A stretch of 64,000 bases of DNA from Cycas panzhihuaensis (lineage: Eukaryota; Cycadophyta). The position numbers were made by a program, and so were the translations under genes. Shown piece after piece: positions 49,036-59,513 of this stretch. The notes beneath the pieces are model-generated. The model was not told where the DNA came from. It made no database searches and saw only the letters and a program-made list of their open reading frames with translations. The DNA is taken from positions 19,592,001 to 19,656,000 of the forward strand of contig CM041465.1 of the NCBI GenBank assembly GCA_023213395.1, given 5' to 3'. Every line of letters begins with the position of its first letter. Position 1 is the first letter of the stretch.

Positions 49036-49980
49036 ATGTCCTCCACTCTCATTTCTCTGCTTGAACCAGAAAAATTAATTGGTTCCAACTATCATGTGTA
49101 GAAAATAAAAATAGAAACCATTTTAAGGGTGAAAAATGCCTAGGACATTACTGAAGGAACAGAGAAACGTCCTCCTGTTGGTGATGCCAAGCTAGGAAAC
49201 TGGGTGGAAAGAAATAATATAGCTAGTCTCACTTTGAAAATGTCAATTTAGATTCGGTTTTGATTTATGTTGAAAAATTGAATCGGCATCCAATTTGGAA
49301 ATGTTTGGAAAATCTGTATGGACAAAAGAATAAGGTAAGAATAATTACACTTAAAGAAGAATTGTACAAGCTTCACATGAAAGAAAATGAAGACGTAGAG
49401 GAATTTATGCATAAGATTATTACTGTTCGAAATAATCTCTTAAGTGCTGGAGGTCTAATTTTTGAACAAGACCTAGTGGAAATTGTGACTGCAAGATTAC
49501 CAAAATCGTTTGACACAATTGTCAACACTATCACAGACAGTGATAGGTTAGATAAGTTAACCCTTGATGAATTGACAGGTTTGTTACTAAGACAAGAACA
49601 GAGAAATAAAAGATATGAAAACACGACAGAATTAGAGGACGCATTCGCGTCCAGACTAAACCTCGGGCTAAGAGGAAGACATCAATTTCGAGGACAAAGC
49701 AGAACATCAGATTTCAGGGGACGAGGATGCTGGCAAACTTCCAGAGGACGGGGATGCAGCAAAGAAAACAGAGTCTGTTACAACTGTGGAAGAACTGGAC
49801 ATTTCACCAGCAGTTGCAGAATCTTTGATATATGCTGCTATTGCGGACAAAGTGGACACTATCCATACTAGTGTCCATAGAGACGAAGTGAAATTCAGAA
49901 AGGAAAATGAACCATTGGAGGCTACAACAAAGAGAAGGACGAAGAGGAGGAAGAAGAGACGGCCTTCATCACTGCCTTGA
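49036..49980 (+). pseudogene. copia 3 gag
   Basis: It starts MSSTLISLLEPEKLIGSNYH at 49036. TAG codons replace Trp at 49099 and 49141, and a frameshift precedes 49260. 49260-49871 is open for 203 codons: a UBN2-type Gag core (LYKLHMKENEDVEEFMHKI, ARLPKSFDTIVNTI), an RG-rich stretch (RGRGCWQTSRGRGC), then two zinc knuckles: CYNCGRTGHFTSSC, complete C-X2-C-X4-H-X4-C, and CCYCGQSGHYPY, whose final Cys follows a TAG at 49869. Two tandem knuckles are preserved nearly whole. The product would bind element RNA and form particles. Confidence 0.9.
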
Positions 49981-52900
49981 TTCTAGGCATGAAAGACAAA
50001 GACATATGGTATATAGATTCAGGAGCTTCCAAACATATGACAAGTCGAGAAGAATGGTTTGAAACCTTGAAACCCTGCAATATAGACAAATCAGTAGAAT
50101 TTGGTGATAAGTATTCTCTTAATATAAAAGGGATTGGAACTATCTCTCAGAACTGGATGGGAGTGAAAAAAAGGTCGGAAATGTTTTGCTTGTCCCAGAT
50201 CTAAAAATGAATCTCCTCTCTGTCTCTCAATTAAGTAAAAAATAATTGAGAACCGTTTTTGATGAAGAAGGAAATTGTCATATTCTAGATATGAAGAGAG
50301 GTGGGAAAACTGTTACAAAAGGAATTAGATGTAATGATCTTTACAAACTCTTGTCAGATCCTGTACTTCCTTACTTAGAAGAAAAAGCTTGTACTGCTTC
50401 TAAATCTAATAATAAAGCTTGGCATTTGAGGTATGGGCATCTCTCAATTGTCTCACTCAAACTAATAGAAAAATCAAGAATAGTGAATGGACTACCTAGC
50501 ATTTCATTAGATAAATTTGTTTGTAAAGGTTGTCAACTGGACAAACAACATAGACTTCCTTTTAAAGAAAACACTTGGAAAGCTCAATCAAAATTAGAAT
50601 TGATACATACAAATATTTGTGGTCTAATTACACCTCTCACAATTAATGGATGCAGATATTTTTTGACTTTCATGGATGATTTCACTCGAAAAGTATGGGT
50701 ATATTTCCTGCATAATAAGTCAGAAGTCTTTGAAATATTCAAAGAATTTAAAGCAGAAGCAGAACTAGAGTCAAGAATGAAAATTAAATGCATCAGGTCA
50801 GATGGAGGAGGAGAATATATATCAAAGGAGTTTCTAAATTATTGCAAGGATCAAGGAATTCGTAGACAGATTACAACTCCTTATACTCCTCAATCGAATG
50901 GAGTGGCTGAAAGAAAGAATAGAACTCTAATGGAAATGGCTCGAAGCATGATATATGGAACAAAGATATCAAAGTCATATTGGGCAGAGGCAGTAGGCAT
51001 AGCACATTACCTAATAAATAGAAGCCCCACAAAAGCATTGAAGGATGTCACCCTAGAAGAAGCTTGGACAGGACAAAAATCGGATGTAAGTCTTCTCAGA
51101 GTTTTTGGTAGTCAAACATTTGTGCATATTCCTGATAAAAAAAGGTCCAAACTAGATGCAAGAAGTATAGAATGTATTTTGATAGGCTACAGCAAAAATT
51201 CAAAAGCCTACAAATGCATAGATCCCAAAACTAACAGAATCTATGTAAGCAGAGATGTCGTATTTAATGAAGAAAATTCTATTGAATTCTCACAAATTAG
51301 AATAATAGAAGGTGAGAAGGAAATTGAACAGGAAGCTGTCAGACATGAAGAAACACATGAAGATGAACAAGAGAATAAGTCAGAGATTACCTCAGAAGAA
51401 GAAGGCGCGAGGAAGAAAATGATTCCGAAATCACTTCAGAAGAAAGACAAGCTGATCCATCATCAAGCGAAACTAGTCAAGTGTCAGAAGACTCCATAAA
51501 AAAGGAAGACTCACGAAAATAGAAAAAGTTGCCAAAATGGTATATTAAAACAATTGAAGAAGGGAAAAGTAATGTAATAGAATAGAAAACACGGGGACAA
51601 AGGTCAAGAGCTCTTCTAAGCAAAGTCGAATCTCAAAATTTTCAAGAAGCAAAAGATCGTCAAGAATGGAAAGTGGCAATGGACAATGAAATGAACTCAA
51701 TCAAGAAGAATCAGACGTGGGAATTGGTAGAACTACCTACTGATAAATCTACTGTAAGCCGCAAATGGGTTTACAAAATAAAAAGGGGAATGGGTGGTAA
51801 GATAGAAAAGTACAAAGCAAGGTTAGTTGCAAAAGGATACACACAAACAGCAGGTGTAGATTTTGATGAGACCTTCTCTCCAGTAGCAAAGATGAACACT
51901 ATAAGAACAGTAATAGCGTTGGTTGCAGCACAAAATTGGAAAATCTCCCAGCTAGATGTGAAAAGCACCTTCTTAAATGGTGAACTAGAAGAAGAAGTCT
52001 ACATGCAACAACCAGAAGGATACGCTGAACAAGGACAGGAAAATCTGGTCTGCAGATTAAAAAAGGCTCTGTATGCTCTAAAACAAACTCCATGAGCTTG
52101 GTATGCCAAATTAGATCATTTCCTTGAAGAAAATAAGTTCAATCGATGCAACTCCGACTCTAGTCTCTACATAAGGAAAACAAACAACAAGATAACAATA
52201 ATTGTTGTCTATGTTGATGATATGCTTCTTACTGGAAATGATGAAGGAGGAATTAGAGACATCAAAAATCAACTTCAACAGAAATTTGAAATGACAGACT
52301 TGGGTCCACTAAATTACTACCTAGGATTGGAGGTAGGTCAACATCAAAACTATATAACCTTGTCTCAAAGTAACTACATAAAAAATTTGCTTGTTTGATT
52401 TTAGATAGAAAACTGCAATCCATGCACAACGCCTAAGGAAACAAACTGTGACTTAACAGCAGATAGTACGGAAAAAGATGTAGATTGGAAGTCTGATTTA
52501 TTTGACAGCCACCAGGCCAGATATATCCTATTCAGTAGGACTAATATCCAAATACATGCAAAATCCAAAAATGAAACATTGGCAGGGTGCAAAAAGAGTT
52601 TTAAGATATCTTAAAGGAACATCAGATCTCAAGTTAGTATACTTAAAATGATACCCAATCGAAATATCAGGGTACTGCGACTCCAACTAGGCTGGAGACA
52701 AAGAACAGAGGAAATCCACCAGTGGATATTGTTTTTTCTTAGGGTCTTCAGCAATCTCCTAGTGTAGTAAGAAACAGGCTACAATTGCTCTCTCTTCTAC
52801 AGAAGTGGAATACAAAGCAGCTACGTTAGCAACCTGTAAAGCTATCTGGTTAAGACAACTTCTGCTTGACTTGGATCAACAGCAAAAAGAGGCAACCTCC

Positions 52901-53137
52901 TTGAAATGTGACAATCAAAGTGCCATCAAGCTAACCAAAAATCTAATTCTACATGCAAGAACAAAGCATATTGAAGTTCATCATCATTTCATAAGAGAAA
53001 AAGTACATAATAAAGAAATTGACTTGGAATGTTGTCCCACAGCCGAACAGGTTGTAGATCTTCTAACAAAGCCTCTTGGAAGAGAAAGGCCTAAATATTT
53101 AAGAGACAAAATAAGATTGTTAGAGATAAAACATTAA
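49981..53137 (+). pseudogene. copia 3 pol (PR-INT-RT-RH)
   Basis: Protease near 50010 keeps the active motif (YIDSGASKHMTS). A frameshift follows at 50180-50250. 50246-51499 holds the pre-integrase HHCC region (HLRYGHLS, CKGCQLDKQH) and the integrase core; the first catalytic Asp is Asn (IHTNICG), while RSDGGGEY and NGVAERKNRTL keep the other two acidic residues. 51673-52095 is reverse transcriptase (SQLDVKSTFLNGELEEEVYM), cut by TGA at 52093 where Arg is expected, and continuing in frame to VVYVDDMLLTGND. RNase H, interrupted by TAG at 52688 and 52760, ends at 53137 with KHIEVHHHFIREKV and LLTKPLG. Not functional as it stands. Confidence 0.93.
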
Positions 53138-53144
53138 GAGGGGG
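53136..53144 (+). promoter_or_regulatory. copia 3 polypurine tract
   Basis: aagaggggg directly precedes the 3' LTR and overlaps the pol stop region. Confidence 0.9.
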
Positions 53145-53376
53145 TGTTGATATGTAATGTTTTATCTAAGTAAGAAAGGGGGTCATGTTAGGACCACCCT
53201 CAAATGTAACTCTAATGTAAGATTGTGCCACTTGGCAGTCTCAGGCTGATCGGTTACCTTGGAGGTTGTAATGGTCACATTGTTGATGTATATTTAAGGA
53301 GATTAAATCTCAATAAAACATATACTTTTCTCTTCTCTGTTTAAAGCATATTCTATCTTTGCTCTGTTTTTCAACA
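53145..53376 (+). repeat. copia 3 3' LTR
   Basis: 232 bp; it differs from the 5' LTR at about six positions, mostly transitions. Confidence 0.95.
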
Positions 53377-53401
53377 ATGATTGATTGAGGAAGTGTTTAA
53401 T

Positions 53402-53829
53402 GTTGAAAAATAGTTTTAGTCTATGGTCAATCCATGATTATTGTAGTAGTTATCTCTCAAATGTTGTACATACATATATCAAAGATGTGTATATTTATGT
53501 AGATATTAATCTATGAGCATTATCAAAATGTATTTTTAGAGTTTATAAATTCATATATTCACTATAGATTATTTAAAAGGTTCTCTAATATCATTACACT
53601 TCAATCAAGTGAACTATACCTATAAATATGTATTTTTTTACAATACAATAACAACGATGATCATATCTACCAACACTTATTGTCTTATGTAATAATACAT
53701 ATTTTATTTTTATGTATTATATATTTTATGTTTTATTTATATTTTATTTTATATTTGTGAATTGTAATATTAAACTTAATCATAATTTGTAATATAATTT
53801 TCAAACAATACTAGTGCATTTTCTAACAT
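53402..53829 (+). repeat. candidate decayed LTR
   Basis: tgttgaaaaatag...ttctaaca is followed by tagtatcaaag, which is tggtatcagag with two G-to-A changes. This suggests a 5' LTR and worn primer site. No partner LTR was found. Confidence 0.35.
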
Positions 53830-55170
53830 AGTATCAAAGTTGATGATTAAAGCATCAAAGCTCATGGTTGAATATTTAGAGTTGATAATTGAATCATGGG
53901 AGTTTACAGTTTAATTGTTGGAGACCATGGCTTGTATCTCACAAATGCAACAATTGTGTTTGTTTAGAGGTGTTTTGATATAACTTAATTTGCGAAAGTT
54001 ATGCCTAATATGTTAAATGGTGATGAATAGGGACAAATTGCGTATATGTTATGATACCGAGATTTCAATTTACAGTGAGATTTTTGTGAAGTTAATTTAG
54101 TGAACAAATGTTTTTGCATGTGGTGCACCTAGATATGTAACATGTGAGGATTTGAATGATGAGTCCACATCTCAAATATTTTCAATATTTTTAGTACTTT
54201 TTTTACTTTCTTATAGGGTGTTAAGCTAGTGATAGATATGAAATAAAGTCACAATGACCTATGAGTTGACCATTTCAATTAAGAAGTGAATGCTATTGTG
54301 ACTTATAAAATAAGTGTTGCTGGATCATGAATGCATCCTTGATCACCCTATTATAGAGATGGATGGTGGGCTGTTGTCGGTTGTATAAAGTCCACATAAC
54401 AAACTCAAGGATGTTCACAAGAGAAGTTGTTGAAATGATTTAACACTTTGAGACATTTGAATGATTATTAGATGCATAATATGGCAGTTGAAGTAGGGTA
54501 GTTTGCAAATGGATGTTGGTAAGTCCATGAATGCCCATAAAATTTGGTAACACGTTGTACTTAATATTATGCTTGCAAAGTGATGTTTTTGACATACATT
54601 TCTTGAGCTAAATGCTTAAGAAAGGCTTATGAGAAGTAAAGGTGGTTCCTTAGTAACTAGTGGCATCTTTACACGTGATGCCATAATTGCATGTTGGTGG
54701 GTGTTTTACATGTGAGCATAAAGGTAGCATGGCATTTCGTTATTGAGAGAGCTCCATGGAACAATGCTTAGATGATGAGAACAACAATTGTGTATCAATT
54801 GTGGGCAATGTAAAAGGTTGTGACTCAAAAATGGAGAAGTGGTGGTTTGAGGGGACACTCAAATGTAGAGAAGTATGAAATAAATTTGTCCCAGATCTTC
54901 CTCCTTTCACTTTCTAGAGTTTGCAAGGCCTTAGGTATGCATAGATGCAATGCATGCAAGCCCAAACATGTAAAGTTAATAATTGGAAACCATACATGCA
55001 AATAACATTTGACTTTTTAATGATTTTTTTTCTAGTATTTTAATATCATTTAACTTGATTGGAAAAATATTTGAAATGGTGAAATGTAGTGATCATGAGT
55101 TAAAATCGAAGGGGTGAAACTATTAAAATAAAATGACACTTTCTTGTACTTTTATGTAATTATAAATTAT
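53830..55170. other. intergenic DNA, no gene seen
   Basis: If 53402-53829 is an LTR this is its interior, but no Gag or Pol motif could be read. Confidence 0.35.
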
Positions 55171-55568
55171 GACTTAATGTTGTACTCCTAGTCGAAGGTC
55201 ATCACCCCACCTTTACTTCATAACCATCCAATGAGATGCATGTAATATGAAGCCCAATCAAATATGAGCATGTGAGGTTCAATACACATTCATCATTTGT
55301 AAAGTATGAGACACCAAGTCCTCTATAAATTGAAGCTATGTTTACACCCATTATAATGATCTTTGATGAAAGTCTAAACTCTATCAAAATTTTGTATCAG
55401 ACATCAACATCTGTCATTATTTTGAGTTAAAACCAATTTCTAATCGTTTTTATATTGTGTTCATTTAAATATGTGCAATGATATATTTTGATGAGTTTAT
55501 ATAGGTTACAAGAAATTTAAAATCATGTTATATGTTTTCTAATAATTAGATTAACTCTAATTCTGTCA
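55171..55568 (+). repeat. 3' part of a copia 5' LTR (left edge unknown)
   Basis: The LTR end (ctgtca) is inferred from the primer site two bases further on. The left edge is arbitrary, since the partner LTR would lie beyond the window; tgttgtactcctag near 55172 is one possible start. Confidence 0.45.
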
Positions 55569-55570
55569 AT

Positions 55571-55581
55571 TGGTATCAGAG
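55571..55581 (+). promoter_or_regulatory. copia 4 primer-binding site
   Basis: tggtatcagag matches the initiator-Met primer complement and is preceded by a ca LTR end and two spacer bases. Confidence 0.75.
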
Positions 55582-57531
55582 TGAGTTCTCTTATATACAT
55601 TTTCTTAATGTAATTTTTTTTTTTTTCCTTTTAAAAAACCAGTTGAAGCTCCATAAACGTAATCCTATGGGATCCTATTCCATATGTATGCCAATCCTGT
55701 TCGAAATCGTTTGTCTTTGTTCATCTCCACGATTGAGCCTATTTCTATTTTCGACTTACTACTTGTGATTGCATAAATGCACCTGCATGGGTGTGAAGGC
55801 AAATTGTAGAGAGGAGCTAAATCTGTGAGGAGTTGTTTGAAGAAGCTTCTCACATGTTGATTACATGCAATATATTATACATTACGTAAGAGGAGACAAA
55901 TTTGGTTGTAGCCATGTTGGAGGATATCTCGCATAGCCTCCATAACTAAGTTGCCCTGGTTTCAACCTGCGACCAGCTCATTGTAGCCATTGCTATGATC
56001 GTGAATGTTATAAAACCCTTGCGTGATTCGATCCATCCACCCATTTGAGATCGCACCTACGATGGCCTCCTGTGCTCATCTATGTTTATTCCCTATGTCG
56101 TTTAGTCTGGGTCGTGAGGTCGTAATTCCAATTGTCGTGGAGTGCACAACCGTGGTAAAGAAACTACGTTGCACCTTGCTAATTTTTGCCGGTCGTGTTT
56201 AATGAAATTAACCACAACCTCATCACACCCGCTGGATCTGAGCTTGCTCAAGCAAGGTTGATGAATTCAACGCTAGTTAGATTAGTTAAATTCAAATTCG
56301 ATTTATTTTTTACCTTATCTTCATCTAGTTTATCGCCTTACTTACACAGAGTTAGTATTTTTCAACATTAGAGTAAAAGTTTTACAAAAGTTATATTAAA
56401 TTTAATTATATTGAAACTTTGTGGAGCCTATTTTCTTTTAATGGGTGGTCACGTGCTTCCAACAAATGACTAAGGGCTAATCAGTTAAGGGGGTTAAAAG
56501 GCTACCCTAATTCAAATTTTCATCTATAAGGAGGTCATCACATAATTTTACTTATATCTTCTCAACTAGGTGTCAGTTTTTTGAAACATCTAAATCATCA
56601 AAATCCTAACTCAGAGTTCTACAACTTGGATTCTCATTTCACTAATTTTGGATATATTTCAGGCTACATAAATTATCTTCTTTTACCCCATCTTATTTGC
56701 TTTATTTAAGCTATCTTTTCATTAATTGAAGGCTTTAAATATATTTTGAAAGGGGATTTTTTAACTATTAACATTTTTTTCATCACTTGAGAAGCACGTT
56801 TTACTCATTTTTTAAGCTAACATATGTAGTGCTCTGTGCTTGTAGATGCTTTTCTTATTTGAGGAAGGTTACTTTTTCACCTTTTAACAGTGGTCCCTTC
56901 CTTATTAACCACTCTAAACTATTTCTTTGTATTTTTATATTTATTTGCTACATATTTATTTATGTCTTTAGTTTTTAAAATCATTAAAATTTATATTTCT
57001 CTCATTAAATAAGACTACTTTAAAAAGAAATTTAAACTCGAAACATTAAACAAGATAATTTCTGAATTGAATTACTAAACTACCAATCCTATAAGGAGAA
57101 TAATTAGGACCTCTAAAGTTAATCACTCACGTACACGTAAGTTGCATTTATTTGAACAAGTAGACTAGGGAACAACTTGCTATAAGGTGTATTAAGCGAC
57201 AGATTGAGGTGTAAACCCTTCCTTTCATATTCAAAGACTAGGCTAGACCTAAAGATAGTGAGCGCTTTGGTTTTAGCCTTTCGCTAGATCTGTCATTTAG
57301 CTGAAACTTAGCACAGGTGCATAAACATTGTCAAAGGTGTAACTAAGCATTCTATGCTTATGTATCAATGTATATCAAGCTTAACTTACTCACATATTGA
57401 TATATATATAGAGTTCATAAGCTGCCATCTGTAGGTAGGTTTTACTAAATAGAATAGCAACCGGGGGTTTTCTTTAAGACATTAAAACTTTAGAACTTTA
57501 AATTAATAACTCATTAGGTAGGTAATACACA
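55582..57531 (+). other. long copia 4 leader
   Basis: Almost 2 kb lies between the primer site and gag, long for copia. The part 55660-56270 is richer in CpG and G+C than its surroundings (for example gtcgtgaggtcgtaattcc), and may be a captured or inserted foreign piece. No domain was recognised on either strand. Confidence 0.5.
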
Positions 57532-57639
57532 ATGGTAGCTCAAATGTTGATTTTAAACATAATTAAATTATCAGGGAGCAATAATTTTTTGGCTTGGAAA
57601 AAACAAGTCAAACATCTCTTAATCATGAATGATTTTTGG
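57532..57639 (+). pseudogene. copia 4 gag, 5' part, split by the LINE
   Basis: Open from ATG 57532: residues include IIKLSGSNNFLAWKKQVKHL and LLIMNDFW, the standard start of copia Gag with the conserved Trp-Lys region. The frame is interrupted after 57639 by the LINE and resumes at 63887. No stop lies within this part, so the gag was intact here when the LINE arrived. Confidence 0.85.
57627..57639. repeat. LINE target-site duplication, left
   Basis: gaatgatttttgg; the partner gaatgaattttgg is at 63874-63886, with one mismatch. Confidence 0.9.
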
Positions 57640-58224
57640 TGGGATGGCAAATGAAGGACGAAGGCGACTAAAACGGATCAAGTAGGATGGTGGCTAGGGT
57701 TGCATCTCATGCCCTTGGTGAGACTTGGGGCCTTCTTAGGCGACTGTTAAGTGAGGGCTAGGCCCCAAGAGGCTTTGTTATTCATGGGTACATCGCTTTG
57801 AAGTCTGTAGGGAGCCAGAAGGAAGGTTTGATGAGAGACGTAGCCAAGGGAGAGTTGTAGCAGGAATCTCTATCGTGTTGATAGGCGTGGGAGAGAGGAG
57901 CATCGTTATCTACTCATATCCGGAGGGGAGGAGAGATGAGGCTTCACTACCTAAGACACAAAGGAAGCCAGAATATAGAAGACCCTTAAGACTTAGATCA
58001 GATATTACTCTATGAAGGAAAGGATGTGTATGCAGTTCACCGGTTACCCGTTCTATTCAGGATGAGGACTGTGTTTATGTTCAGATGAAAGTTCTTTGTG
58101 TGCTTTATTTAATTTATGGAGGAATCAAAGTGTAACTAGATCATAGAGCCCCTTAATTAGCCCAAACAAATAATAAACCCTAACCAAATCTATTCTTCCC
58201 TCATAGGGAAATCGTACCTTAAAG

Positions 58225-59510
58225 TGTTATGAAATGATGAAGTAGAGAGTTTTGACATAAACTCCATTATAGGAGAGGACCATATCAGAATTCCTGTTCT
58301 TAAAAGATTATTAAACCGGATGGAAAAATACTGGGGAATCAACCTAGTGGGATGTTTCTCAGGCTTTAGGCTAGGAGTTGACCCTATTAGGAAATGGGTA
58401 AGCTAGTGTTGGAACCTAAAAGGCCTAATAGAGGTTATCGCACTCCCTAAAGGGTGCATTCTTTTCAAGTTTTCGTTCCAAGAAGATATGTTTAATGTCT
58501 TGTTAAAATCACCTTGAATGATAGGGAAGAAAGCAGTGCTCATGGACATATGGCACCTAGATTTTGACCTAGCTGAGGGTTCCATCAAGGAAATTCCCCT
58601 TTGGGTTCAACTACTAGGCTTTCTACTTCAAGCCTAGGACCTGGATGTAATTAAAGGGATAACAAAGGTAATTGGACCCCTCCTGGGTGGACTCTGCTAC
58701 AAAGAATAAGAGTAGATTAGTCAACACCAGGTTTTGTGTTCTAACTAGAACAGATAAACCTCTCCCTGACTAGGTAATAATTGATGGATTTGGATGGAAT
58801 AAAGAATAGAAGTTACTGCATGAGCTTGAAAACATGAGATGCCTAAAATGTAAATGCTTGGGTCATCTACCTCATAGCCACCCAGGAGTACCAACATCAA
58901 TCCCTCTGACATCCTGTGATGAGAAGGCTGATATAAAGGAAAATGAGGAACTAGCTGGCCCAAACGAAGGTTTGGAGGAGATTAAAGGAAATGAGAATGC
59001 TCAAACACAAGATGGACAGGAACCTAACTTGTTAGAGGATGGGTGGAATCCAAATCCAACAAAGGTAGGCCAGGGCCTGAATTTGGAAGATGAAGATACT
59101 CTTAAAGAAGATGAGGCTAAATTGAGGGCTATTCCAGATCCCTCATAGATACATGTTAAAGAAATTCACCCTGAAAATATAAGCAAGGAGGCTATGGATT
59201 TGAAAGAAGCATCTCAAAGGGAAGAAGATCTCTCCCTAGAGAGATAGGAGGATTAGAGGAAATTTGAGAAGGTTTGGAAGATTAGAGGTGTAGAGACTCA
59301 AGAATCTAAAGAACTAGACTACTTTAAGGGGCCCAACTTTGGTAATGATAAAAGGCCTGGGAGGCCTTCATCAAAGGTATTGCAAGAAAGGGAGGCAACG
59401 CTTTAGATAGATTAAGGGACACAATGAACCCTAAGAGATGGAGGAGGAGGGTAGGGGCCCAAAACCAAAAGCAAGAGATGATGTGGTATGCGGAGGAAAG
59501 GGGGGGAGTT
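58225..59510 (+). pseudogene. LINE ORF1 (DUF4283, zinc knuckle)
   Basis: 58275-58690 encodes a DUF4283 domain: INLVGCFSGFRLGVDPIRKW, EVIALPKGCILFKFSFQEDM and IKEIPLWVQLLGF. Near 58831-58890 RCLKCKCLGHLPHSHPG is a zinc knuckle with C-X2-C-X4-H, but His where the last Cys is expected. An acidic tail follows (58918-59148). Plant L1 ORF1 products bind element RNA. Several TAG/TAA stops interrupt the frame; the start is not fixed. Confidence 0.82.
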
Positions 59511-59513
59511 AAC

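Larger units (their letters stand above)
48143..53376 (+). mobile_element. copia LTR retrotransposon 3 (youngest)
   Basis: LTRs of 232 bp (48143-48374 and 53145-53376) start tgttgatatg and end ttcaaca, with about six differences. The target duplication atgat lies at 48138-48142 and 53377-53381. An intact initiator-Met primer site and a polypurine tract are present. Gag, protease, integrase, reverse transcriptase and RNase H follow in copia order on plus. Stops and frameshifts disable it despite its youth. Confidence 0.97.
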
